Part shown: in pieces, positions 46,877 through 56,067 of the stretch
How positions within the stretch are numbered: position 1 is the stretch's first letter
Layout: every line of letters begins with the position of its first letter
Assembly (NCBI RefSeq): GCF_000427295.1
Contig: NZ_ATNM01000132.1
Span: 1 to 56,498 of the forward strand
Origin: Cyclobacterium qasimii M12-11B
GTDB taxonomy: Bacteria; Bacteroidota; Bacteroidia; Cytophagales; Cyclobacteriaceae
Length of the DNA stretch: 56,498 bases
Direction of reading: 5' to 3'
Notes under the pieces: model-generated
The model's database searches: none
Seen by the model: the letters and a program-made list of their open reading frames with translations, nothing else
Told to the model about the DNA's origin: nothing
Program-made: the position numbers and the translations under genes

Positions 46877-48025
46877 TTGAAAATACATGGGATTTATAAA
46901 ATCATAATAGCAAGTGCCATATTGCTTTTAATTGCAGTATTGGTGTTGCTATTTACGCAGAATACAAGCTACCTAGGCCCGGTTCTGATGGCGTTTTTTT
47001 TGACTTCAGCCATTGGGGTTAGGGCCTTTCAAGCAACAAAAGGCCTGTCGTTTACATTAATTATACTGTCGGTAGTAACCACTGCTTTAAATTTCCCTGA
47101 TTATTTTCTTGAATTTCAGGGGTATGAATTGGCAGGATTGATCACTCCGTTGATCCAAATAATCATGTTTGGGATGGGGACTTCTATGGGGGTTAAAGAT
47201 TTTATTGCCTTAGGAAAATCTCCCAAATCAGTGATTGTAGGCGTAGTTGCCCAGTTTTTATTGATGCCATTGATAGCCTTTGGGCTGGCTTCTGTAAGTG
47301 GTTTTTCTCCGGAAATATCAGCTGGTCTTATATTATTGGGTTGTGCCCCCGTCTCTGTGGCTTCTCCCGTTATGGCCTACCTTGCCAAAGCAAATGTAGC
47401 GCTTTGTATTACGATTGTGTCGGTAACGACCCTTTTGGCGCCATTGTTTATCCCTGTATTGATGAAATTTTATGCTGGAGGGTTTATTCCTATAGATGTA
47501 TTGGGCATGATGTGGGGAATTGTGAAAATGGTGCTTATACCTATCGGGGCAGGCCTTATTTTTAATAAATTCCTGCATGGGAAGGCCAAGTGGCTAGATG
47601 CTTCCATGCCAATTGTCTCTATGGTAGGCATTGCTTTAATAGTGGCCATCATTATGGCAGCTGGAAGAGAAAGCTTGCTGAATATGGGCATGATGTTGGT
47701 ATTGATGGTGTTGGTGTTAAATCTTGCAGGGTATTATTCCGCTTATTGGATGGCAAGATTATTCAAATTGGAAGAGCAACATTGTAGAACCATCTCCCTT
47801 ACAACAGGCATGCAAAACGCTGGGCTGGTTTCAGGGATTGCTAAAGAAATGGGCAAAATTGCTACTGTTGGTTTGGCTTCCGCTGTGTGTGGTCCATTGA
47901 TGGGATTTACTTCTTCGGTTTTGGCTTCCTATTGGAATGGGGAAAAGCCAACAGGATCAACTTCGGAAATCCCATCAGAACCTATTCTAGACAAATCTAA
48001 TGTCAATAACAACGTGTCAAATTAA
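46877..48025 (+). CDS. Bile acid:sodium symporter family (BASS) transporter
   Basis: The 382-residue inner-membrane protein has about ten helices in two repeated bundles. Family landmarks are MFGMGTSMGVKDF, LLGCAPVSVASPVMAYLAKANVALCI (the conserved CAP segment at the sodium/substrate site) and TTGMQNAGLVSGIAKEM. The frame starts at TTG (46877), which gives MKIHGIYKIII; no ATG upstream fits. Members import organic anions such as bile acids, pantoate or pyruvate with sodium. Here it would bring in the product of the neighbouring exported hydrolases. Confidence 0.9.
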   Translation: MKIHGIYKIIIASAILLLIAVLVLLFTQNTSYLGPVLMAFFLTSAIGVRAFQATKGLSFTLIILSVVTTALNFPDYFLEFQGYELAGLITPLIQIIMFGMGTSMGVKDFIALGKSPKSVIVGVVAQFLLMPLIAFGLASVSGFSPEISAGLILLGCAPVSVASPVMAYLAKANVALCITIVSVTTLLAPLFIPVLMKFYAGGFIPIDVLGMMWGIVKMVLIPIGAGLIFNKFLHGKAKWLDASMPIVSMVGIALIVAIIMAAGRESLLNMGMMLVLMVLVLNLAGYYSAYWMARLFKLEEQHCRTISLTTGMQNAGLVSGIAKEMGKIATVGLASAVCGPLMGFTSSVLASYWNGEKPTGSTSEIPSEPILDKSNVNNNVSN

Positions 48026-48124
48026 TCTTGATAGGGCATGTTATTTTAAATAAAGCTTTGGTTTTCAGTTGTCTATTATCGGACTTGAACATTCAGAGCC
48101 ATTAAAAAAGTAAATGAATAAAGT

Positions 48125-49918
48125 ATGAAAACCAACTATAAAAAACACTTCGCTTTTAAGTGTGCATTGGTAGGAGTGATAATGATCACCACTATCGCAA
48201 ACACTTTCGCTCAGGTAGCCAAAGACAATCTTCGTCCAGCTGCAATCGGGAAACAAGGGATGGTTGCTTCAGCCAACCCATTGGCCAGTCTTGCTGGGCA
48301 AAAAATGCTAGCTAATGGAGGCAATGCAATTGATGCCATAGTGGCAGCAGCAGCTTCTTTAAATGCAGTAGAACCTTATATGTCTGGTACAGCCGGTGTA
48401 GGGTACATGCTTTTTTATTCTGCCAAAGATGACAAGGTAAGATCCCTTGTCTTTGGAGGTTGGGTTCCCAAATCTTTTAAATCTCAATCTTTAAAGGGTG
48501 AAGCCAAAGCTGCAGATGGTGCAGGCCATGGTGCCATAGAAACGGTAGGACCTAGAATTGTTGCCATTCCTGGTAACCTTGCTGGTTGGAACAGGGCATT
48601 GGAGGATTATGGGACCATGTCTCTCAAGGAAGTATTTGCGCCCACCATTGAGTATTTAGAAAATGGAATACCCATCACTGAGTTTGATGAGGCCATGTGG
48701 AAAGGAACGGTAGAAAGGGTAAAGCCTCACAAGGAGTCAGTGGCCATTTTGTTTAAGGACGGAGAAAATCCTTACGAAATAGGTGATATTTTCACCAATA
48801 AGCCATTGGCAAGAACCATGAATCGAATCGCTGATGAAGGAATTGAAGTGTTTTACCAAGGAGACATTGCACAGCAAATTGCAGCAGCCTTTAAAAAAGA
48901 TGGCGGTTTTATTACCGTAGAAGATTTGGCAATGGTGCCAGGCCGAGTTCAATGGACTGAGCCTATTTCAATTGACTATAGAGGATACAAAGTTTACAAT
49001 AATCCTCCTCCAGGAATGGGGATTCAGCAGTTACAAACACTGAAAATCATGGAAGGTTTTGATGTGAATGCTATGGGGCACAATAGCACTGAATACCTTG
49101 CCCATTTAATGGAAGCCATTTATTTTAGTAGAATAGATACCGACAAGTATATCGGTGATCCAGACTATGTAGATGTACCAGTGGACATGTTGCTTTCAGA
49201 CAGTTACCTTGATGGTCAACGCAAGAAAGTGGTAGAAAGGGTGAAAAACCGTAAAATTGCACATAAAAGTGATTTCACAGAGGCTGAACTAGAGTTGTTG
49301 GGTAATTTGAAAGATAAAATGGATCCAAAATACCAGTATGCGACTACCAGTCTTTCAGCAATGGATCAGTGGGGAAATGCAGTGGTGATCATTCAAACTC
49401 ACGGTGGAGGTTTTGGTTCAGGTTATGTTGCTGGAAAAACCGGATTGATTTTCAATAGTGCCATTGATTGGATGGAGAAAACACCTGGATTGGCCAACAG
49501 TGTTGAACCATGGAAAGCCGTAGGTTGGTGTGTTGGAGGTATGATGCAATTTCACAAAGATGGCAAACCTGAAATGGTCGTAGGCTCACCAGGTAGTTTT
49601 GGAATTTTGCAGTCTGTACCTCAGGTGGCCATGAATTATGTTGATTTTGGCATGAACATTCAAGATGCCATTAGTGCACCTAGGTTCCGTTGGAAAGACG
49701 AACTGGGATCTGTTCCAGCCAAAGAAATTATAATAGAAACGCGAGTAGACAATGAGGTACTCAAAAGTTTAAGGCAAATGGGCTATCTATTGGATACAAG
49801 TCTTGGCGATTGGTCCATGACAGTAGGAGGAGCACAAGGTGTTTCCGTGGATAGAAAAACAGGCTGGATCATGGGCGGTGCTGACCCAAGAAGAAATGGC
49901 TATGCAGTTGGCTGGTAA
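48125..49918 (+). CDS. Gamma-glutamyltransferase-fold Ntn hydrolase with a changed substrate pocket
   Basis: The 597-residue exported protein (signal ending NTFAQ) matches the GGT superfamily in length and layout: GMVASANPLASLAGQKMLANGGNAIDAIVAAAASL near the start, FAPTIEYLENG, and the autoprocessing site before Thr407 (YATTSLSAMDQWGNAV), which becomes the catalytic N-terminus of the small subunit. GFGSGYVAGKTGLIFNS and VVGSPGSFGILQS follow. The residues that bind gamma-glutamate in E. coli GGT (Arg114, Asn411, Gln430, Asp433, Ser462-Ser463) fall at positions reading GGWVPKS, HGG, AID-W and WCVGG here. It is probably an acylase or amidase for another substrate. Confidence 0.88.
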   Translation: MKTNYKKHFAFKCALVGVIMITTIANTFAQVAKDNLRPAAIGKQGMVASANPLASLAGQKMLANGGNAIDAIVAAAASLNAVEPYMSGTAGVGYMLFYSAKDDKVRSLVFGGWVPKSFKSQSLKGEAKAADGAGHGAIETVGPRIVAIPGNLAGWNRALEDYGTMSLKEVFAPTIEYLENGIPITEFDEAMWKGTVERVKPHKESVAILFKDGENPYEIGDIFTNKPLARTMNRIADEGIEVFYQGDIAQQIAAAFKKDGGFITVEDLAMVPGRVQWTEPISIDYRGYKVYNNPPPGMGIQQLQTLKIMEGFDVNAMGHNSTEYLAHLMEAIYFSRIDTDKYIGDPDYVDVPVDMLLSDSYLDGQRKKVVERVKNRKIAHKSDFTEAELELLGNLKDKMDPKYQYATTSLSAMDQWGNAVVIIQTHGGGFGSGYVAGKTGLIFNSAIDWMEKTPGLANSVEPWKAVGWCVGGMMQFHKDGKPEMVVGSPGSFGILQSVPQVAMNYVDFGMNIQDAISAPRFRWKDELGSVPAKEIIIETRVDNEVLKSLRQMGYLLDTSLGDWSMTVGGAQGVSVDRKTGWIMGGADPRRNGYAVGW

Positions 49919-50166
49919 AATACAGGCTTGAAAATGACTTGCTTTACTTGTAAGCGCAATGCCATTTTATTACTTAGCTAAAAACATAAAAAGGATAGGA
50001 TGAATCAGTTCGGGTTTCCCAGGAAATTTGAAGCCCAACTGTCCCCACCTTGAAAAATACATTAACTCTTTAACCCGAATGCTTCAATAGGATTCATTGT
50101 GCGTGTTTTTACTGCATAAAGAGTAGCTGTCGGAGCATTTGGGTACAACCACTATTGGCAATAATC

Positions 50167-51528
50167 ATGAATAACGAGAAAAAAAATCCACGGAGAAGTT
50201 TTATCAAAAAGTCAGCTTTGGCAGCTACGGCAATTAATTTGTCGGGCATGTTCTGGGAGTCAGAGGCAAAAGCAATGGCAAAAGTCATAAACCTCAACAG
50301 TGACAAACCTGCTTCTGCTCAAAAGACCGTCGCGCTAATTGCTAACACGTACCGAAACAGTGCACATGCAGATGTAATTGCCACCAAGCTTTTTGTAGGA
50401 ATACCTACAGATGATGGCATGGTAGCTCCTCAGGTAAAGATTGTGTCGGTTTGGATTGACCAAATTGGCGACAATGATACCGGTGTACAAATTGCCGGCA
50501 TGAATGGTGCAACAATGTACGACACAATAGCTGGAGCATTGACGCTTGGTGGAGACAAGCTGGCCGTGGATGCCGTAATTTATGTAGGGGAACATGGGGA
50601 CTATGATAAAAGTCGCTATGGCATAAAAATGTACCCGAGAATGAATTACCTGGAACAAATTTTCAGAGTATTTGATGCTTCTAACAAATCGGTTCCTTTG
50701 TTCAGTGACAAGCATTTGTCTTACAGTTGGTTGGATAGTAAATGGGTATATGACAGGTCTAAGGAACTGAATGCGCCAATGATGGCAGGGTCTTCTCTGC
50801 CTTTTTGCTGGAGGGATAAGCCTTTGGAGCATCCTTTAGGAGTTAAGATTTCTGAAGCAGTCGGGATAGGATACGCATCTCTGGATGCATATGGTTTCCA
50901 TGTGGCAGAGATTCTGCAATGCATGGTGGAAAGAAGAGAAGGAGGGGAAACTGGTGTCTCTAGTGTGCTAGGACTCAGTGGAGCCGATGTATGGAAAGCA
51001 ATGGATGATGGTCGCATCAACCTGGAATTGGTGGAAGCTGCTTGCAGTAAAATTCAAGGCAGAAAAGAAGGGAATATGCGGGATTTGGTGAAAGATCCAA
51101 ATGCCATTATCGTTGAATATACAGATGGTACCAAAGGAGCGATTGTGATGCTCACAGGTTATGTCAATCAGGGTTGGGCCTATGCTGCCAACACCGCTCA
51201 GGGCCAGGTGGCTACGGAATTTGTGCTGGACCATAGCATGAGCTATTCTCATTTTAGTTACCTGACACTTAATATTCAGAAGTTCATTGTCACAGGCAAG
51301 CCTACAGCTCCAGTGGAGCGAACATTGCTTACCAGTGGTATTTCAGACATGGGTATCAGGTCTTTGGTAGATGGTAAAAAAATTGAAACACCTTTCTTGA
51401 ATATTAAATATTCAGCAGCGGGTTTTGAACCTATACGACCTACGGCCCCTCGTCCTGAAGGACAAAGCATTGGACCATGGCCTCCTAAAGGTTATGAATT
51501 CATCATTCCGGAAAGATTTAAAAAATAA
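50167..51528 (+). CDS. Tat-exported protein of unknown function
   Basis: I start at the ATG at 50167 (453 residues), which gives a clean twin-arginine signal (NNEKKNPRRSFIKKSALAAT). I recognise related sequences only as an uncharacterised group in Bacteroidota and Planctomycetota and assign no reaction. Visible features are an ALIANTYRNSAHADVIATKL start, ALTLGGDKLAVDAVIYVGEHGDY, SDKHLSYSWLDSKWVYD, MMAGSSLPFCWR, GYASLDAYGFHVAEILQCMVERR, and PVERTLLTSGISDMGIRSL. The conserved-looking His, Asp, Arg and Cys residues are consistent with an enzyme. It closes the CocE-RidA-BASS-GGT run and has a strong terminator behind it. Confidence 0.75.
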   Translation: MNNEKKNPRRSFIKKSALAATAINLSGMFWESEAKAMAKVINLNSDKPASAQKTVALIANTYRNSAHADVIATKLFVGIPTDDGMVAPQVKIVSVWIDQIGDNDTGVQIAGMNGATMYDTIAGALTLGGDKLAVDAVIYVGEHGDYDKSRYGIKMYPRMNYLEQIFRVFDASNKSVPLFSDKHLSYSWLDSKWVYDRSKELNAPMMAGSSLPFCWRDKPLEHPLGVKISEAVGIGYASLDAYGFHVAEILQCMVERREGGETGVSSVLGLSGADVWKAMDDGRINLELVEAACSKIQGRKEGNMRDLVKDPNAIIVEYTDGTKGAIVMLTGYVNQGWAYAANTAQGQVATEFVLDHSMSYSHFSYLTLNIQKFIVTGKPTAPVERTLLTSGISDMGIRSLVDGKKIETPFLNIKYSAAGFEPIRPTAPRPEGQSIGPWPPKGYEFIIPERFKK

Positions 51529-51564
51529 TAATTGGAGCAGCCTAAAGGCTTTTCCAACAGAATC

Positions 51565-51611
51565 AAGCGTCATCTACGAGGAATTTTATTCCCTTGTAGA
51601 TGACGCTTTTT
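51565..51611 (+). terminator. Terminator of the second TonB/hydrolase locus
   Basis: AAGCGTCATCTAC and GTAGATGACGCTT form a perfect 13-bp stem followed by a T-run. It begins 37 nt after the stop of the unknown Tat protein. Confidence 0.9.
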
Positions 51612-51773
51612 AATTTCATTCGTCCAGTATTTGAAAGGTAGAATTTATTTTAAAGCCTGTTGATCCGGATAAATTATAATAAGGCTTAAATGGGGGATAA
51701 GTAGGATTACGAATTTTATGCTGATTAGATGTTTATGAAATGGACAAACTAGATGCAAAATCAGGTTCGGAAT

Positions 51774-51828
51774 CGTTAATCCTGCAATTACGAACTCCCC
51801 CTTTCTCTTAAAGGGGGATTTTGTTACG
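51774..51828. repeat. Hairpin repeat left of the first sulfatase
   Basis: CGTTAATCCT, ACGAA, then CCCCCTTT-CTCTT-AAAGGGGG and GATTTT. An imperfect direct relative lies at 53793-53849, so the two bracket the sulfatase gene. Confidence 0.6.
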
Positions 51829-51993
51829 TTTAGATTTAGCGGATGCGGTATACTTACTAATTTTATCCCCCTTACGGAAATCAATAAAATGGACTATCCA
51901 AAATGACATAATCAGGGTTAATTTGAGAAAATATTTTTAATTATTACCCCAAAGCCCTAATTTTCCCGATCATAACAATAAAACACATACTTA

Positions 51994-53691
51994 ATGGAAA
52001 AATATACTTCTATAATAGCAGGGTTGCTTTTGTTTCTCGGCCTAACAGGCTGTGGTCAAACGTCGGAAGAGCAAAGCACCTCTGATCGACCAAACATAGT
52101 ATTTATCATGTCAGATGATCATGCCTATCAGGCCATTTCTGCCTATGACAACACTTTGCTCGAAACCCCTAATATCGATAGAATTGCGAAAATGGGCATG
52201 CTTTTCACCAATGCCTCGGTGACAAACTCAATCTGTGCCCCTTCTAGAGCTACAATTTTAACAGGAAAGCACAGTCATATCAATGGAAAGGTAGATAACC
52301 ATTTTCCTTTTGACACCACCAATGTGACTTTCCCGCAGATTTTTCAAGAGGAAGGCTACCAGACGGCCATGTTTGGCAAGCTGCATTTTGGAAATAACCC
52401 CAAAGGTTTTGACCAGTTTAAAATCTTACCCGGACAGGGTAAATACTACAACCCGGATTTTATCACCAAGGATGAAGGGAAAATTCAAGTTGAAGGCTAT
52501 GTCACAGATATTATCACAGACATGACCCTGAATTGGTTGGAAAATGAGCGAAATAAAGAAGATCCATTCCTACTTTTCTACCTGCACAAAGCCCCTCACA
52601 GAGAATGGCTTCCTGCTGGCAGACACGTAGAAGAGTTTACGAAAAGGTCCTTCCCAGAGCCTCCAACGCTGTTTGATGATTATTCAGGTAGAGGTCGTGC
52701 GGCCCATGAAGCCGAAATGAATTTACTTTCGGACATGCATTGGGGTGGAGATTCCAAAATTCCACCAGCAGTGATGGATGAATTGGGCATAGCACCCAAT
52801 TCCAGCTGGGACAAGTCTGCCTTTGATGGAGAAGTAGGACGAATGAATGCTGAGCAGCGTGCTGTCTGGGATGCTTCTTACAATCCGATGATCGAAGATT
52901 TTAAAAAGGCCTATCCCAACATGACTGACAAAGATAAGATGAAATGGAGGTACCAGCGCTACATGCAGGATTATTTGGGTACCATCAAAGCGGTCGATGA
53001 AAACGTAGGCCGTGTGTTGGACTATTTGGAAGCCAATGAGCTGATGGAAAACACCATTATCGTTTATACTTCTGACCAGGGTTTTTATCTTGGTGAGCAT
53101 GGCTGGTTTGACAAGCGTTTTATCTATGATGAATCTTTCAAAACACCTTTATTAGTCGCCTGGCCTGGAAAGATAGCTCCTGGATCTAAATCCGATGAGA
53201 TGGTTCAAAACCTGGATTATGCCCAGACTTTTCTGGCAGCAGCAGGGATAGAAGCTCCTGGAGACATGCAAGGAGAGAGTCTCTTACCACTATTGACAGG
53301 AGAAGGGGAATGGACCCGTGATGCAGTGTATTATCACTATTACGAATACCCGTCTGTGCACATGGTGAAGCGTCACTACGCCATAGTGACCAAAGAATAC
53401 AAACTGGTGCATTACTATTTTGATGCGGATGAGTGGGAGCTGATCGATAGAATCAATGACCCGATGGAATTGAAAAACGTCTATGATGATCCTGCCTACG
53501 CAGAAATTCAAGCAGAATTGCATGAGAAATTGGATGGCTTAAGAGAGAAATATGGTGACAACTCAGAGATCTCTCAAAAATACCTGAATGAGTATTTGGA
53601 TTTTCTTCAGGAAAACGATTCCTACGCAGGAGGGAAAAACACCGAGCTATTGGATAAGATATTTGATGGACGAGAGCTTTCAGATAAATAA
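51994..53691 (+). CDS. S1-family sulfatase, lipoprotein
   Basis: The 565-residue protein has a lipoprotein signal (LLLFLGLTGCGQ) and a formylglycine-dependent sulfatase core: RPNIVFIMSDDHAYQAIS with the metal-binding Asp pair, the ICAPSRATILTGK motif with Cys81 to be converted to formylglycine, YQTAMFGKLHFG, and IIVYTSDQGFYLGEHGWFDKRF. It removes sulfate esters from a glycan at the cell surface or in the periplasm. No formylglycine-generating enzyme gene is in the window, so maturation must rely on one elsewhere. It is bracketed by related hairpin repeats and followed by its own terminator. Confidence 0.94.
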   Translation: MEKYTSIIAGLLLFLGLTGCGQTSEEQSTSDRPNIVFIMSDDHAYQAISAYDNTLLETPNIDRIAKMGMLFTNASVTNSICAPSRATILTGKHSHINGKVDNHFPFDTTNVTFPQIFQEEGYQTAMFGKLHFGNNPKGFDQFKILPGQGKYYNPDFITKDEGKIQVEGYVTDIITDMTLNWLENERNKEDPFLLFYLHKAPHREWLPAGRHVEEFTKRSFPEPPTLFDDYSGRGRAAHEAEMNLLSDMHWGGDSKIPPAVMDELGIAPNSSWDKSAFDGEVGRMNAEQRAVWDASYNPMIEDFKKAYPNMTDKDKMKWRYQRYMQDYLGTIKAVDENVGRVLDYLEANELMENTIIVYTSDQGFYLGEHGWFDKRFIYDESFKTPLLVAWPGKIAPGSKSDEMVQNLDYAQTFLAAAGIEAPGDMQGESLLPLLTGEGEWTRDAVYYHYYEYPSVHMVKRHYAIVTKEYKLVHYYFDADEWELIDRINDPMELKNVYDDPAYAEIQAELHEKLDGLREKYGDNSEISQKYLNEYLDFLQENDSYAGGKNTELLDKIFDGRELSDK

Positions 53692-53729
53692 ATATAAGGA
53701 ATGAACTGGCTTTAAGTTTCAATACTTTT

Positions 53730-53760
53730 ATCCCTCCGCCACCACGGAGGGATTTTTTTT
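53730..53760 (+). terminator. Terminator of the first sulfatase gene
   Basis: ATCCCTCCG and CGGAGGGAT form a perfect 9-bp stem around CCACCA, followed by eight T or nearly so. Confidence 0.92.
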
Positions 53761-53792
53761 GTAATCTATTCTAGATATCAATTTGTTGTAAC

Positions 53793-53849
53793 CGTTAATC
53801 CTAGCGTAACGAAATCCGCCTTTAAAGGGGGACAAAGGGGGATTTTTTT
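53793..53849. repeat. Hairpin repeat right of the first sulfatase
   Basis: CGTTAATCCT, ACGAAATCCGCCTTT and AAAGGGGGAC...GGGGGATTTTTTT. It shares order and most bases with 51774-51828 in direct orientation. Confidence 0.6.
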
Positions 53850-54061
53850 CAGAAACCTTCTAAAAATCAAGTTGAGATAGGGGCAAGAAAATGGAGCAAG
53901 GTTGTTGGAGGCATTCAGAGAGGTAATCGCCACTGCCAATCCTGCTGCCTTATCCAGTACCGTTCAGAGATAATCTTTTCGATAAAACCTTATTCTCCAC
54001 AATATTTAGTAAATTTAATCCGCTAAATACAAGCAAACCAAACACTCAATTAGACAATTGT

Positions 54062-54442
54062 ATGGGGATATTCAATTCATTATTAGGCAATGCAGGAGTA
54101 GTAGACAAAGAAACCCTGCTAAAGGACTTTGGGAAAATATTGATTCCTGACGAACAAATCGAAACGGGCTTTAAACTGATTCGCGACACCTTTATTTTTA
54201 CCAGCAAGCGATTGATCCTGGTAGACAAACAAGGAATTACCGGAAGGAAATCAGAGTACCTTTCCTTGCCTTACAAAAGCATTTCAAGGTTCAGTATTGA
54301 GACCGCAGGCACCTTTGATTTGGATGCAGAACTGAAAATCTGGATTTCCAGCGACCATCAACCCGCCGTAAGTAAGAAATTCAATAAGTCAGTGGATGTA
54401 TATGAAGTACAGAAGCTACTGGCGAGCTTTGTAATGGGCTAA
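54062..54442 (+). CDS. Small bacterial PH-domain protein
   Basis: The 126-residue protein matches the stand-alone bacterial pleckstrin-homology family (YvbH/bPH type): LLKDFGKILIPDEQIETGFKLIRDTFIFTSKRLILVD, SLPYKSISRFSIET, LDAELKIWISSDHQP, and a closing helix VYEVQKLLASFVMG. There is no signal peptide or membrane helix. The role of these small proteins is not established. It stands alone between two sulfatase genes. Confidence 0.85.
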   Translation: MGIFNSLLGNAGVVDKETLLKDFGKILIPDEQIETGFKLIRDTFIFTSKRLILVDKQGITGRKSEYLSLPYKSISRFSIETAGTFDLDAELKIWISSDHQPAVSKKFNKSVDVYEVQKLLASFVMG

Positions 54443-54520
54443 TACAATGGCTTATCATTAATCAATCCTTATCCTTATTTATAGCTACTTTTCTTAATTA
54501 CCGCCCCATAAACCCGACCC

Positions 54521-55972
54521 ATGAATAACCTTTTGAAACCCATTCTGTCCTTGTGTTTTGTGATTTTATCCTTTTCCCTATCCGCCCAGGACCGACCCAA
54601 TATTGTGTTGATTATGGCAGATGATCTTGGAGGAAGGGATTTGCCAGCCTATGGCAATCAATTTAATGAGACCCCCAATATAGACAAATTGGTCAGCCAG
54701 GGAATGTTGTTTAACAATGCCTATGCTGCACCTGTTTGTTCTCCTACCCGGGCCAGCATACAAGCAGGTCAATACCCCGCAAGAGTAGGCATCTTCGATT
54801 TTATTTCCGGACATTGGCGCCCTTACGAAGAGGTGACTGTTCCCCACCATCAGGTACAGCACCTGCCCAATAAAATAGCAACCATTGGAAACGCCATGCA
54901 GGATGCAGGTTACAAAACCGGTTATTTTGGAAAATGGCATTTGGGAAACAATCCCGAACACCTGCCCAATAGCAGGGGATATGACCAGGCTTATATGTAT
55001 GCAGGTGGAGGTTTTTATCACCCGAAGTTTGTCCCAGAGTATAAAGGGAAGCAAGAGGACCGCCTAAGCGAAACCCTTACCAGCATGGGCATTGATTTCA
55101 TTGAAGAAAATAAAGCCGAGCCATTTTTTCTATTTGTCTCCCATTATGATGTGCACGTACAGTTGGATGCAGACAGAGATTTGATCGACAAATACCTCAA
55201 CAAGCCCAAAGATCCGGACTATCCAAGCAATGCCGTTTATGCCGCCATGATTTCCCATGTTGACGAAAGTGTAGGCGCCATAATGGCGGCTGTGGAGGAA
55301 AAGGGCTTGATGGACAATACCGTATTTATCTTCTTTTCAGACAATGGGGGAGTGGACAACCGTTTTGACAATGTCCCCTTGTTAGGTGGTGAAAGTCAGG
55401 ATGTCTATCCTGAGGATCATCCTTTGCGCTATATTGCCACCTCCAATGCGCCCTTTAGGGCAGGAAAAGGTACGCTATATGAAGGAGGGGTTCGGGTGCC
55501 TTTAATCGTACGCTGGCCGGAAAAGGTAAAAGCAGGCAGTACTTCCGAAGCCATCGTCTCCAGCGTAGATTTTTACCCTACCTTTTTGGATTTGGGCAAA
55601 GGAAAGCGGCCCCAAAATCAGGTTTTGGACGGGATTTCAATGCTTTCGCCTTTAACAGAAAACACCTTTGACCCGGAAAGGGAAGTGTTTACCCATTACC
55701 CTGTTTACCACCATGAGGTACCCATGTCTGCTTTGAGAAAAGGAGATTGGAAAATTATCGAAAACCTGGTGTCTGGAGAATTTGACCTTTACAACCTGAA
55801 ATATGACATCATAGAAATGACCGATCTGAAATTCAGTTATCCTGATAAGTTGGCCGAAATGAAGCAGGCCTTGAAAAAATGGCAAGTAGCGACCAATGCC
55901 CAAAACCCCGTACCCAACCCTGATTTCGATCCGGCAAAAAGATACGAATGGGGCACCAATCCTTTCAGGTAG
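54521..55972 (+). CDS. S1-family arylsulfatase-like protein, exported
   Basis: The 483-residue protein has a signal peptide (ILSLCFVILSFSLSAQ) and a full sulfatase core: RPNIVLIMADDLGGRDLPAYG with metal ligands, VCSPTRASIQAGQYPARVG with Cys73 as the formylglycine precursor, GYKTGYFGKWHLGN, PFFLFVSHYDVHVQ, and VFIFFSDNGG. It resembles arylsulfatase A and N-acetylhexosamine/iduronate sulfatases in motif order, but the exact sulfoester cannot be told. It differs in sequence from the sulfatase at 51994, so this is not a recent duplication. Confidence 0.94.
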   Translation: MNNLLKPILSLCFVILSFSLSAQDRPNIVLIMADDLGGRDLPAYGNQFNETPNIDKLVSQGMLFNNAYAAPVCSPTRASIQAGQYPARVGIFDFISGHWRPYEEVTVPHHQVQHLPNKIATIGNAMQDAGYKTGYFGKWHLGNNPEHLPNSRGYDQAYMYAGGGFYHPKFVPEYKGKQEDRLSETLTSMGIDFIEENKAEPFFLFVSHYDVHVQLDADRDLIDKYLNKPKDPDYPSNAVYAAMISHVDESVGAIMAAVEEKGLMDNTVFIFFSDNGGVDNRFDNVPLLGGESQDVYPEDHPLRYIATSNAPFRAGKGTLYEGGVRVPLIVRWPEKVKAGSTSEAIVSSVDFYPTFLDLGKGKRPQNQVLDGISMLSPLTENTFDPEREVFTHYPVYHHEVPMSALRKGDWKIIENLVSGEFDLYNLKYDIIEMTDLKFSYPDKLAEMKQALKKWQVATNAQNPVPNPDFDPAKRYEWGTNPFR

Positions 55973-56067
55973 GAGTAAGTGGTTTAGGTCTTTAATGGAT
56001 GATTTTAGTTTAATACATTGGCAACAATTAAGCGAGTAGGAGAACCACTTCGTTCCTTCTTTTGCCA

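Larger units (their letters stand above)
51532..51993. other. Intergenic region with terminator and REP-like hairpin
   Basis: The 462 bp hold the terminator at 51565-51611 and the hairpin repeat at 51774-51828. No gene is supported. Confidence 0.6.
53692..54061. other. Intergenic region with terminator and REP-like hairpin
   Basis: The 370 bp hold the sulfatase terminator (53730-53760) and the repeat at 53793-53849. No gene is supported. Confidence 0.6.

Noticed and set aside
50335-50832. 165-residue minus-strand frame inside the unknown Tat gene
   Set aside because: The plus-strand frame has a Tat signal and motif-like conserved stretches; the antisense frame has neither.
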